The position numbers were made by a program, and so were the translations under genes. Below, piece after piece: positions 7,182 through 14,682 of a stretch of DNA of 40,429 nucleotides. Position 1 is the first letter of the stretch. Each line of letters opens with the position of its first letter. The notes beneath the pieces are model-generated. The model did not search any database. It saw nothing but the letters and a program-made list of their open reading frames with translations, and was not told the DNA's origin. The DNA is from a virus: IMG/VR virus record IMGVR_UViG_3300017679_000013, positions 1 through 40,429 of that record; one strand, given 5' to 3'.

Positions 7182-7212
7182 TTTATAGCAATTGGCTATG
7201 GACATAATTATA
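7182..7212 (-). promoter_or_regulatory. Repressor promoter candidates (PRM-like)
   Basis: Two minus-strand -10 hexamers are possible: TATAAA at 7187-7182 (start about 7175, 15 bases before the repressor ATG) and TATAAT at 7212-7207. Neither has a good -35, which is normal for an activator-dependent maintenance promoter. I favour the first from its distance to the gene. Confidence 0.45.
7186..7198. promoter_or_regulatory. Right operator, repressor-proximal site
   Basis: TAGCAATTGGCTA, one mismatch from the perfect palindrome. It abuts the -35 of the rightward promoter and overlaps the TATAAA (7187-7182) that is the best -10 for the repressor gene. Binding here could both repress the rightward promoter and limit repressor synthesis. 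Confidence 0.75.
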
Positions 7213-7227
7213 GCATTTTGCTATAGG
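7199..7227 (+). promoter_or_regulatory. Rightward early promoter (PR-like)
   Basis: -35 TGGACA (7199-7204), 17-base spacer, -10 TATAGG (7222-7227). The predicted start is at about 7233-7235, on or beside the ATG of the Cro-like gene (7234), so the transcript may be leaderless. The geometry relative to the two operators is identical to that of the leftward promoter. Confidence 0.75.
7211..7223. promoter_or_regulatory. Right operator, Cro-proximal site
   Basis: Perfect palindrome TAGCATTTTGCTA, 25 bp from its partner, lying in the spacer and start of the -10 of the rightward promoter. Its centre is about 42 bp upstream of the predicted repressor transcript start, the position from which lambda repressor activates its own promoter; activation here is inference. 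Confidence 0.82.
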
Positions 7228-7233
7228 CCGATT

Positions 7234-7440
7234 ATGACTTACCCAATCACCCTCTCCGACAAAGAAGTTGCCAGCCGACTTGGCGTGAGCATTCACGTCC
7301 CGCGTGACTGGCGAATCCGCAACTCCATAGCCCCGAAATACTGGGACGCGCTCGACCGTGAGGGCATTACGACCCTTCGCAAGTTGGCCGCTCATGCCGC
7401 TGAACGCAGCGTTGAGCAAAAGACGGAAAGCGCCGCATAA
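7234..7440 (+). CDS. Cro-like helix-turn-helix regulator
   Basis: 68 residues from the ATG at 7234, divergent from the repressor across the operators. A short helix-turn-helix (LSDKEVASRLGVSIHVPRDW) is followed by RNSIAPKYWDALDREGITTL, a layout typical of small phage Cro/YdaS-type proteins with an IPxxYWxAL segment. It is the first gene of the rightward operon and probably competes with the repressor for the TAGCAnnnTGCTA sites. The start lies at the predicted transcription start; upstream in-frame starts would fall within the promoter. Its stop overlaps the next ATG (TAATG). Confidence 0.8.
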   Translation: MTYPITLSDKEVASRLGVSIHVPRDWRIRNSIAPKYWDALDREGITTLRKLAAHAAERSVEQKTESAA

Positions 7441-7643
7441 TGGCTAACACCAACCCCGACCAGCAGCGCGAACGCAACGCACGGGCCGAGCAAGCCGTAT
7501 TGGACGCGCGCCAATACCGCATTGAACGGCTCAACAAGTGTTGCGCGCCTCTCGCTGTCGTCGGTGTCGGTGTCGCTCATTCGCCCGACCTTTGCCCTGC
7601 GTGCAAGTCACATGCGGCGGCTCTCAGGTGGGGCCCGAAATGA
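7440..7643 (+). CDS. Small hypothetical protein with Cys-rich motif
   Basis: 67 residues, helical N-terminus (PDQQRERNARAEQAVLDARQ), then NKCCAPL and SPDLCPACKSH. The four cysteines could bind one zinc. The start overlaps the Cro-like stop by one base and the stop overlaps the next ATG (ATGA), which supports it as a real operon member. I do not recognise a family. Confidence 0.65.
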   Translation: MANTNPDQQRERNARAEQAVLDARQYRIERLNKCCAPLAVVGVGVAHSPDLCPACKSHAAALRWGPK

Positions 7644-7984
7644 ACAACCAAGATCACAATTTCGGGCTGGCGATCTCCACCCCCATTCCGCGCGCTGATG
7701 CGGTGAAAAATGCTTGTGCTGCCCCAATGGGTCAAGTCGGTGCCAGTCCCGCAACATGGGAATCCGACAAAGCACAAGAAAGCGCGCCCCAAGTTTTCTT
7801 GAACCCTCGACCCTCCATCGAAGGTTTGCCCTGCGCCACTCTCCCCGGCGCGCACCTGACTGGGGGCGGCATCAGCAACCGCTCCCAGTCCTTTTCTCTC
7901 CAATCTGGCCACGGCCTCTTTCACAAGCTGGCCAGCAGTTTTCCAAGTCAAATGTCATCCCTCCCTCGTGGTGCAAGCCAATGA
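7640..7984 (+). CDS. Hypothetical protein, low-complexity
   Basis: 114 residues starting MNNQDHNFGLAISTPIP. The sequence is rich in Ser, Gly, Pro and Ala with no clear secondary-structure pattern or known motif. The argument for it is purely positional: ATGA overlaps at both ends tie it to its neighbours. Against it, the residue pattern is unusual for a folded protein and there are open frames on the other strand. Confidence 0.45.
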   Translation: MNNQDHNFGLAISTPIPRADAVKNACAAPMGQVGASPATWESDKAQESAPQVFLNPRPSIEGLPCATLPGAHLTGGGISNRSQSFSLQSGHGLFHKLASSFPSQMSSLPRGASQ

Positions 7985-8367
7985 TGGAGCAAACGATGAC
8001 CCAAAGCATTCCGAGAAACTGGAACAAAATATCTGACGCGCCACGCCGTTTCTGCGGATGGATCGTGTCCAATTACGGCGCGGCTAAAACCTACGCACGC
8101 GCCACGAACGTCTCTCCGGCAATGGCCGAGAAGAGGCGTCAAGGTGTGGTGCCAGAGAGCTTTCTAATCGAGCAGGCCAAACTGACACGCGAAAAAGGAC
8201 CGTCTTGGTTCTTTGAAACATTCGCGTTCGAGCTGGCGGCTTTCACAGCACAAAAAGAGGAAGAGGCCCATGCGGCACGAGCGGCTTTTGAGAATTTGCG
8301 AAAATCTAATCAGAGCCGCGCGCTCGATGATTGCGACCGCACTTTATGGGATCGCGCGGAAGATTGA
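7981..8367 (+). CDS. Hypothetical protein in the position of lambda cII
   Basis: 128 residues from overlapping ATGs at 7981/7984 (a third at 7996 is possible). The N-terminal half has helices resembling a DNA-binding unit (RRFCGWIVSNYGAAKTYARA, then NVSPAMAEKRRQGVVPES); the C-terminal half is an Ala/Glu/Arg-rich helix. Its place between cro and the replication genes is where lambdoid phages carry a CII-type activator, but sequence evidence for that is weak and I would treat it as unknown. Confidence 0.65.
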   Translation: MMEQTMTQSIPRNWNKISDAPRRFCGWIVSNYGAAKTYARATNVSPAMAEKRRQGVVPESFLIEQAKLTREKGPSWFFETFAFELAAFTAQKEEEAHAARAAFENLRKSNQSRALDDCDRTLWDRAED

Positions 8368-8376
8368 GGGGAAGTG

Positions 8377-9054
8377 ATGCGTGAAGTTGTTATTGGCGAT
8401 TGCCGCCTCATTCTAGCCGATTGCCGCGATGTTTTGCCGACACTCGGCAAGGTGGATGCTGTGGTTACTGATCCGCCGTTTGGTATGTCGTTTCAGTCAA
8501 ATCATCGCCTTCAGAAGCACGCCAAGATCAACAACGATAGCTCTGATGAGTTGCTTCTTTGGGCATGTGGACTCGATGCAGATCATTCCAAGTATGTTTT
8601 CTGCCGTTGGGATAATCTTGTCAGCATCCCGAAGCCAAAATCACTGGTCACTTGGGTAAAAAACAATTGGTCAATGGGTGACCTCGAGCATGAGCATGGC
8701 CGACAGACTGAGGTTTGTGCTTTCTATCAAGGTCCAGACCATTTTTTTCCAAATGGTCGCCCAAGTGATGTAGTTAACGCAGCGAGAACGGGCAACGAAT
8801 ATCACCCAACCCAGAAGCCTGTGCATCTTATGCAGGTTATCTGTGAGTGGACTAGCGGCGTTGTGCTAGACCCCTTCATGGGTAGCGGCACAACGGGCGT
8901 TGCGTGCGTCAACCTTGGCCGGAAATTCATCGGCATAGAGTTAGACCCTGATTACTTCGAAATCGCGTGTCGGCGCATTTCTGAGGCTTACAAGCAACCG
9001 CGCCTGTTTGCTGATCCGCCACCTAAGCCAGTGCAAGCGGGGTTCGACCTATGA
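8377..9054 (+). CDS. DNA N6-adenine/N4-cytosine methyltransferase
   Basis: 225 residues from the ATG at 8377 (GAGGGG five bases upstream; a GTG one codon earlier is too close to it). The catalytic DPPF motif (residues 32-35) precedes the SAM-binding DPFMGSGTTG (165-174), the order of beta-class enzymes, and HPTQKP (143-148) is also typical of the family. It is a stand-alone methylase with no restriction enzyme gene beside it. In phages such enzymes protect DNA from host restriction or mark replication and packaging sites. The target sequence cannot be read from the protein. Confidence 0.92.
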   Translation: MREVVIGDCRLILADCRDVLPTLGKVDAVVTDPPFGMSFQSNHRLQKHAKINNDSSDELLLWACGLDADHSKYVFCRWDNLVSIPKPKSLVTWVKNNWSMGDLEHEHGRQTEVCAFYQGPDHFFPNGRPSDVVNAARTGNEYHPTQKPVHLMQVICEWTSGVVLDPFMGSGTTGVACVNLGRKFIGIELDPDYFEIACRRISEAYKQPRLFADPPPKPVQAGFDL

Positions 9055-9140
9055 CCCGCGCCCTAACCACCCTTTTCGCCATCACCTTTTCCGCCGCTTG
9101 CTGGTGGATTGTTTTTTTAATTGTGAGGTCTGTGTCGTGA
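9051..9140 (+). CDS. Very small membrane peptide (29 aa)
   Basis: The frame encodes MTRALTTLFAITFSAACWWI followed by VFLIVRSVS, a single hydrophobic helix with one basic residue at each end. Its ATG overlaps the methylase stop (ATGA) and its TGA overlaps the GTG start of the next gene (GTGA), so it exactly bridges the two. No function is known; it could also simply couple translation between its neighbours. Confidence 0.5.
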   Translation: MTRALTTLFAITFSAACWWIVFLIVRSVS

Positions 9141-9883
9141 CGTTCCATGATTTTAACCTGAAAGTCCCAGTCGCAACCGTGCCAGAACACAAGGCGCGGC
9201 TTATTCGCGACGGCATCACGCGCAACGAATATCGCAGCCGGTTTGGCATGGATGAGGCGAGTGAGAGGTATTTTGATCACCATGAAGATAGCAAGAAACT
9301 GCTTGAGGTCTTGGAAAAGACGCCGCCTAAACCACGAGGCAAGTTTACCATTCAAGAACTCATCCTTGACACGCTTATCCAGCGCAGAGAGGGCTTGAAC
9401 GCGGACGAGATCTCGCGCGTCATTCAGGTGAATAAGCGGGTTATCCAGAACGCGCTCTCCATCCTGAAAAAGGAAGGCCAAGTGCGCGGCGAACGTTTCC
9501 CCGGCGCAATGAAGGCGGGCCTGTATTGGTTTGCTACAGCGTCGGCAATGCCAGCCAAAGAGCAACACCACGGCATCAGCGACTTCTACCCGACCGTGAT
9601 CGATATTCAGAAAGTCACGGCGGTTGCTTTCCAATCGTCATTCCGCGCCATTATGTCAGAAAGCCGCTCGCCATCTGTCGTGCGCGCTCGGTTTGCTGCC
9701 ATCTATCTAGCCGAGAAGCTGAAGAAGCTATCAACCACGGACCTAGCGCGTCGGTTTGCGCGGCAGGATCACACTACGGTCATTCACGCACTCAAGCGCG
9801 CTCGTGAGTTTATCCGGCTTGAGCCTGACTTTGCGGCGAAGGTCGATGCGGCTGAGGCTGAATTGGCGAAGGGGCGGAAATGA
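9137..9883 (+). CDS. Winged-helix protein with C-terminal DnaA domain IV (replication initiator candidate)
   Basis: 248 residues from the GTG at 9137, with GAGG eight bases upstream. Residues ~70-132 form a winged helix (FTIQELILDTLIQRREGL, then EISRVIQVNKRVIQNAL). Residues ~152-228 match the DnaA box-binding domain, including SRSPSVVRARFAAIYLA and the signature ARQDHTTVIHALKRA. The AAA+ ATPase domain of DnaA is absent. It is followed by helicase, nuclease and primase genes, so it probably recognises the phage origin and recruits the replication proteins. A consensus DnaA box occurs at 14964. Confidence 0.88.
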   Translation: MTFHDFNLKVPVATVPEHKARLIRDGITRNEYRSRFGMDEASERYFDHHEDSKKLLEVLEKTPPKPRGKFTIQELILDTLIQRREGLNADEISRVIQVNKRVIQNALSILKKEGQVRGERFPGAMKAGLYWFATASAMPAKEQHHGISDFYPTVIDIQKVTAVAFQSSFRAIMSESRSPSVVRARFAAIYLAEKLKKLSTTDLARRFARQDHTTVIHALKRAREFIRLEPDFAAKVDAAEAELAKGRK

Positions 9884-10119
9884 TCCCTAAAACCCTATCC
9901 CAGCGCGTCCAAGCCGTCTTACCCTTTTACGAGAAATGCGCCACGGTGAACGACGTGCAGCTCATTTACAAAAGGACATACGAGCTTCGCGGCGACATCA
10001 GAACCGCCCTCGAAGGCACCGACCCTGATTTACGTTTCGACGCCCGCAAAGCCTCGACCGCGCTAAAGCTCCATTACTGGAACGCATATCGCCGCGTCGA
10101 ACATAAGCGTGCCGCATGA
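9880..10119 (+). CDS. Small hypothetical protein of the replication operon
   Basis: 79 residues, basic and helical: LSQRVQAVLPFYEKCATVND, then TYELRGDIRTALEG and ALKLHYWNAYRRVEHKR. It is coupled by ATGA overlaps to the initiator-like gene before it and the helicase after it. I do not recognise a family. A helicase-loading or initiator-bridging role is possible from context only. Confidence 0.65.
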   Translation: MIPKTLSQRVQAVLPFYEKCATVNDVQLIYKRTYELRGDIRTALEGTDPDLRFDARKASTALKLHYWNAYRRVEHKRAA

Positions 10120-11501
10120 TTACCCTTCGCGACTATCAGCAAGAAATGATAGCCGACATCAGGGGCGCTCTAACCCGTGCGCGTCGTGTTCTGGCGCAGG
10201 CTCCGACTGGGGCGGGCAAAACTGCGCTCGGTTCGTTCATGGTGTCTCAAACGGCCTCGAAGGGTTTGCGTTCCATGTTTTTGGTGCATCGCACTGAATT
10301 ACTAAGGCAGACCTCAGCGGCTTTCCTGCGCCAAGATATTGAGCACGACACCATTCAGGCGGGCAAAGGCTTTAACCCGCACGTTAAAACCCATGTAGGG
10401 GCCATTCAGACGGTCGCTAACAGGCTTGAACTTGTTCCCGCACCTGACTTGCTTATTGTCGATGAAGCCCATCACGCGGTCTCTGAGAGTTGGTCGCGGG
10501 TTATCTCTGCGCTTAACCCCCGCTTTATCGTTGGCCTATCTGCTACCCCGTGCCGCCTAGATGGTCGCGGGCTGCAAGAGCAGTTTGACATTCTAGTGCC
10601 TGGGCCACCCGTCGCGACCCTAATTGAGCGCGGGTTCCTGTCGCCTTATCGGATTTATGCGCCCCCAAGTGCGGTCGACTTTTCGGCAATCCGAACCACG
10701 GCAGGCGACTATAACAAGGCGGACCTAGCCGAGGCCATGGACAAGCCGACCATCACTGGCGACGCGGTTTCCCATTATCACAAGCTGACACCGAATAAGC
10801 GGGCCGTGGTTTTCTGCACATCGATCGCGCACGCCGAACATGTGAGGGACGCCTTTATCGCTGCGGGCTATTCGGCTGCGACGGTGGACGGCACCATGAA
10901 GCCCGCTGATCGCGCCGCCGTTCTATCCAAGTTCGAGACTGGCGAAATCAAGGTCCTGACATCGTGCGACCTAGTTTCGGAAGGGTTTGACCTGCCCGCT
11001 ATTGAGGTGGCTATCTCATTAAGGCCGACAAAATCCCTGTCGCTCTGGATTCAGCAAGTAGGCCGCGCGCTTAGAGTTTGCCACGGAAAAGACGAGGCCG
11101 TCATTCTCGATCACGTCGGCAACACCATGATTCACGGTTTGCCCGATCAAGAGCGCGAATGGACCCTAGACGCCAAGCCACGGCGGAAATCAGATCGCGG
11201 GCAAATCACGACTATTCGCCAGTGCAAGTCCTGTTTCACCATTCATGCGCCCGCCCCTGTCTGCCCGACTTGCGGCCATGTTTACGAAATCACCGCGCGT
11301 GAAATCGAGCAGGTGGACGGCGAGCTGATCGAATTCGACAAGGCGCGCGCAAAAATCGAATTGGAAAAAGCGCGTGAACTGGCGAAACGGCAAACCGCAC
11401 AAGCTAGATCGCGCGAGGCCCTAGAGGAATTGGCGCGCGCTCGTGGGTATAAGCCCGGATGGGTCGACCATATGCTGAAAAGCAGGGGGGCGAGAGGATG
11501 A
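10116..11501 (+). CDS. DEAD/DEAH-box superfamily 2 helicase with zinc ribbon
   Basis: 461 residues. The SF2 motifs are in order: RDYQQEMI (Q-like), Walker A APTGAGKT (29-36), DEAH (116-119), SATP (142-145), the C-terminal RecA fold with VVFCTSIAHA, SEGFDLPA and motif VI QQVGRALR (313-320). A four-cysteine zinc ribbon (C370, C373, C383, C386) follows, then a charged helical tail. These enzymes translocate on duplex DNA and are common in phage replication cassettes. Overlaps at both ends place it in one transcription unit with the VRR-NUC nuclease. Confidence 0.93.
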   Translation: MITLRDYQQEMIADIRGALTRARRVLAQAPTGAGKTALGSFMVSQTASKGLRSMFLVHRTELLRQTSAAFLRQDIEHDTIQAGKGFNPHVKTHVGAIQTVANRLELVPAPDLLIVDEAHHAVSESWSRVISALNPRFIVGLSATPCRLDGRGLQEQFDILVPGPPVATLIERGFLSPYRIYAPPSAVDFSAIRTTAGDYNKADLAEAMDKPTITGDAVSHYHKLTPNKRAVVFCTSIAHAEHVRDAFIAAGYSAATVDGTMKPADRAAVLSKFETGEIKVLTSCDLVSEGFDLPAIEVAISLRPTKSLSLWIQQVGRALRVCHGKDEAVILDHVGNTMIHGLPDQEREWTLDAKPRRKSDRGQITTIRQCKSCFTIHAPAPVCPTCGHVYEITAREIEQVDGELIEFDKARAKIELEKARELAKRQTAQARSREALEELARARGYKPGWVDHMLKSRGARG

Positions 11502-11851
11502 CCCCGAATTGCGAAAAAGCGCGCCCCTTATCAGCATCACAAGCCCACTCAGACCTCGTGAACCGGCTCCTGATCGCGCTATCCCAGCGCGGCCATATGG
11601 TCACGAAATTCACCACAGGCACGGGCTTTACCCAATATGGCGCGCGTATCTCGTTCGGCTGCCCCGGCTGGGCTGACATCATCGGCACGACTCCGACGGG
11701 CCAATTTATAGCGGTCGAGGCCAAGACAGGCACGGGCCGCTTGCAACCAAACCAAAAAGCATTTCGCGAGCAAGTCGAAAAGCGCGGTGGAATTTTTATC
11801 ACTGCCCGCTCTGAAACTGACCTCGACCAACTTGACCTTCTTAAAAGCTAG
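11498..11851 (+). CDS. VRR-NUC domain nuclease
   Basis: 117 residues from the ATG at 11498, overlapping the helicase stop. It has the VRR-NUC pattern: SFGCPGWADIIGTTPTGQFI leading to AVEAKTGTGRLQPNQKAF, i.e. the G-x-PG-x-x-D and E-x-K metal-binding core of a small PD-(D/E)XK nuclease. Stand-alone VRR-NUC proteins are frequently paired with SF2 helicases in phages and are thought to resolve branched DNA during replication or recombination; that specific activity is not shown here. Confidence 0.9.
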   Translation: MTPNCEKARPLSASQAHSDLVNRLLIALSQRGHMVTKFTTGTGFTQYGARISFGCPGWADIIGTTPTGQFIAVEAKTGTGRLQPNQKAFREQVEKRGGIFITARSETDLDQLDLLKS

Positions 11852-11859
11852 GCCACCCC

Positions 11860-14151
11860 ATGATTACCGAGACAGTCGCTTTAACCGACGCCCAAATTGC
11901 CTTCCGCGACTTCTGCCGCTCCGTTCACTTGGATCCGGGGCACAATCCCGTGCCGACACATGGCAAGGTGAAGCGTTTCGACGTGATCGACGCCGACGGA
12001 CGGAAAAAGAAAAATCGCGGATGGTATGCCTTCTACACAGATGGCCGACCCGCTGGCGTGGTGTGCGATCATGCGTTCGGGGTAAAACACACTTGGAAAT
12101 ATGACGGCGAAATCCGCAAGTTTACTAAGGAGCAATGGGAATCAGAGCGCCGTGAAATGCGGGCCGAGCGCAAACGCCGCCACGAGCAGCAGCTTGCGGA
12201 CTATGCTCTGGCGACACGAAAGGCGGCGGCTAAGCTTGAGTTATCATCTATTCCAGACCAAGATCACGCCTATCTCGCTAAAAAGCGCATCACGGCACAT
12301 AATGCGCGCGCGATCGGCAAGACCCTGCTTATCCCGATCTATGGCCCAGACCGCGAGCTAATGTCCGTTCAAGAGATCAAGCCGGACGGGTCTAAAAAGA
12401 TGTTTCCCGGCGCGCCATCCAAGGCGGGTTATTCTATTCTTGGAAAAGAGCCCAACTCTAGCTCGATCATAATTGTGTGCGAGGGTTGGGCAACTGGCGC
12501 GACCTTATCTCAGGCCGTTCCTGAATCCTGCGTGCTAGTCTCTTTCAGCGCCCAAAACCTGCCCATAGTCGCGGATATGGCGTCAAAGCAATATCGCCAC
12601 GCGCGCCTTATTATGGCCGCCGACGACGACCGCGAAACCGAAAAGCGGACGGGCAAAAATCCGGGTCTAGATGCCGCCAAACAAGCTGCGCGGGCTACAA
12701 ACTCGGATTTAGCCGTTCCTGTTTTTCACGATTATGACGGCACCGACTTTAACGACATGACCGACCTTAGCCAGATCAGGGACATAATCCTGAAATCGCG
12801 GCCTATCTCGACTAAGATTGAAACCAGCCCGACTATTCAGGCCGAACCCGAATACTATGACGTGGACCCCGAGCTGATCGATTATGACCCGTTCCACGAG
12901 CCCGACCTAACCGAACCCGAATATGACCTAATCGCAGACCTGAAAAGCGCGCCTATATCAGACTGGCGCACCCTCTTGGTTTATGACGACAAGGGAAATG
13001 TGCAGTCCCGCGATTTCGGAAATATGCGCCTCATGCTGATCCATCATGAAGAAATGATTGATGTGTTTGCAAAAGACCTATTCGCCTCGCAAATCATGGT
13101 CACGAATGCGCCATGGGATAATCAAAAAGAACCGCGCCTAATCACCGATGACGACATATCCCACGCCCGCGAATGGTTCCAGCGGCACGGGTCAAAACCT
13201 AGCCAAGGTGAAACCTTGGAGGCTATCAGGCTAGCGGCAAATCATAACGCATACGACCCTGTTATCGACTATCTCGCCTCACTTAAATGGGACGGCAAAC
13301 CGCGTCTTGATAACATGCTGACCTATTATTTCGGCGCCCAAAACACTGAATTCACGCCAGTCGCGTCGGCAAAATTCATGATTTCGGCGGTGGCACGCGC
13401 GCTTAAACCCGGCTGCAAAGTCGACACCATGCTCATTCTTGAAGGTCCACAAGGCGCGAAAAAGTCGTCTGGGATTGCCGCTTTATTTGGCGAGCAGGTT
13501 ACGCGCTCATCTACCAATCTGTTCGACTCCACAAAAATAGCCGTCGAGATCATGACTGGCGCGTGGTGCATAGAGGTCGCTGAAATGGCCGCGCTGCTAA
13601 AACAGCAGAATGCGAACGAGAAAATCAAGGCCATCATCACGACACAGGTTGACACGGTGCGCCTATCTTATGCCCGCGTGACAAGCCAGTTCCCGCGCCG
13701 TTCAATCCTCGTGGCAACCATAAACCCCGGCGACAATGGCTATCTGTCTGACATGACGGGGAATCGCCGCTACTGGCCTGTCGTAGTCTCGAATATTGAT
13801 ATAGATGGCCTACGCGCAGATCGTGACCAACTATGGGCAGAAGCGGTGGCCAGATATAAGGCGCACGAGCCATGGTGGCTAGAAGATCAAGATATGGTAC
13901 ATGTCGCCCAGCAAGAGGCCGCAGAGCGTGTCGAGGTGCATCCATGGGACGAATCCCTCATGATGGATCACGACCTGATGCACCGCGAATTCTTTGTCAT
14001 GTCCGATGCGTTCTCTAGTCTGGGAATTCCTGTCAAGGATCGGAATATGCACGCGCAGAAAACGGTTTCAGGGGCGCTAAAGAGATTGGGTTACGCCCAG
14101 ACTGTCCGCCGCCTAAATGGCAAGGTTATGCGGGTCTGGGAACGGGTTTAA
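11860..14151 (+). CDS. Primase-helicase fusion (TOPRIM + VirE-type ATPase)
   Basis: 763 residues. The N-terminal part (to ~130) resembles the DUF/zinc-free primase leader of P4-like proteins. A TOPRIM domain at ~200-310 has the glutamate in CEGWATG (207-213) and the acidic AADDD (253-257). After an acidic linker, residues ~455-690 form a virulence-associated-E (VirE) AAA+ helicase with a Walker A EGPQGAKKSS (528-537) and GNRRYWPV. The protein would prime and unwind at the fork. Its stop overlaps the stop of a convergent gene by four bases. Confidence 0.9.
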   Translation: MITETVALTDAQIAFRDFCRSVHLDPGHNPVPTHGKVKRFDVIDADGRKKKNRGWYAFYTDGRPAGVVCDHAFGVKHTWKYDGEIRKFTKEQWESERREMRAERKRRHEQQLADYALATRKAAAKLELSSIPDQDHAYLAKKRITAHNARAIGKTLLIPIYGPDRELMSVQEIKPDGSKKMFPGAPSKAGYSILGKEPNSSSIIIVCEGWATGATLSQAVPESCVLVSFSAQNLPIVADMASKQYRHARLIMAADDDRETEKRTGKNPGLDAAKQAARATNSDLAVPVFHDYDGTDFNDMTDLSQIRDIILKSRPISTKIETSPTIQAEPEYYDVDPELIDYDPFHEPDLTEPEYDLIADLKSAPISDWRTLLVYDDKGNVQSRDFGNMRLMLIHHEEMIDVFAKDLFASQIMVTNAPWDNQKEPRLITDDDISHAREWFQRHGSKPSQGETLEAIRLAANHNAYDPVIDYLASLKWDGKPRLDNMLTYYFGAQNTEFTPVASAKFMISAVARALKPGCKVDTMLILEGPQGAKKSSGIAALFGEQVTRSSTNLFDSTKIAVEIMTGAWCIEVAEMAALLKQQNANEKIKAIITTQVDTVRLSYARVTSQFPRRSILVATINPGDNGYLSDMTGNRRYWPVVVSNIDIDGLRADRDQLWAEAVARYKAHEPWWLEDQDMVHVAQQEAAERVEVHPWDESLMMDHDLMHREFFVMSDAFSSLGIPVKDRNMHAQKTVSGALKRLGYAQTVRRLNGKVMRVWERV

Positions 14152-14681
14152 AGCTGCGCGGCCTTAATCTCGTGGCGCAAAACCTGCATCGCCTTTTCGT
14201 GGCGCGCCTTTACCCTGTCCAGCTCCGCCGCAATATCCTGCACGTCATCTAGCGCCTTCTCGATCCGTGTCGTGCCTGTCGTGCGCTCTACATGGCGCAG
14301 AGGCATAGGTCGCGTTCTGGCACCGCACAAAGCCCAGACATTCGCAATATTCGCAACACGCTCGGCGACCTCTAGCGGCATATCATACCACCCCGGCACC
14401 TGCTCGTCGGTCGGATCTGGAACGGTGAATTGAACGGCGAATTCATCGCTCATAGCCTCATACATGGCGCGCACCTGCGACGCCCGAAGCATTGCCATGT
14501 TCACGACCTCGCCCAGCCTGTCGATATGTTTCTGAGGCATAGCGCACCTAATCAGCCAGTTCGAAATCGACTGATATGAGACCCCTAGAAGCTCTGCGGC
14601 CTGATCATTTGTGAGCCCTAATGTGGAGATTAAAATCTCACCTCGATAGCCGTTTTTTACCCGTTTTGAGCGCTTGTTCAT
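14148..14681 (-). CDS. Convergent helix-turn-helix regulator
   Basis: 177 residues on the minus strand, the only such gene in the right half. The N-terminus is basic (MNKRSKRVKNGYR) and leads into a helix-turn-helix, GLTNDQAAELLGVSYQSISN plus WLIRCAMPQKHIDRL. The C-terminal half is helical (ALDDVQDIAAELDRVKARHE), suitable for dimerisation. A GTGTTACACGT repeat begins two bases upstream of its ATG, so the repeats described for 14683-14931 may be its operators. Its position between replication and late genes suggests timing control; pointing back into the primase gene allows antisense effects. Target and role are inferred. Confidence 0.8.
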   Translation of the reverse strand: MNKRSKRVKNGYRGEILISTLGLTNDQAAELLGVSYQSISNWLIRCAMPQKHIDRLGEVVNMAMLRASQVRAMYEAMSDEFAVQFTVPDPTDEQVPGWYDMPLEVAERVANIANVWALCGARTRPMPLRHVERTTGTTRIEKALDDVQDIAAELDRVKARHEKAMQVLRHEIKAAQL

Positions 14682-14682
14682 G

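Noticed and set aside
7577-7951. Minus-strand open frame opposite the 7640-7984 gene
   Set aside because: No promoter or ribosome binding site, and it would oppose a continuous operon whose genes interlock by ATGA overlaps.
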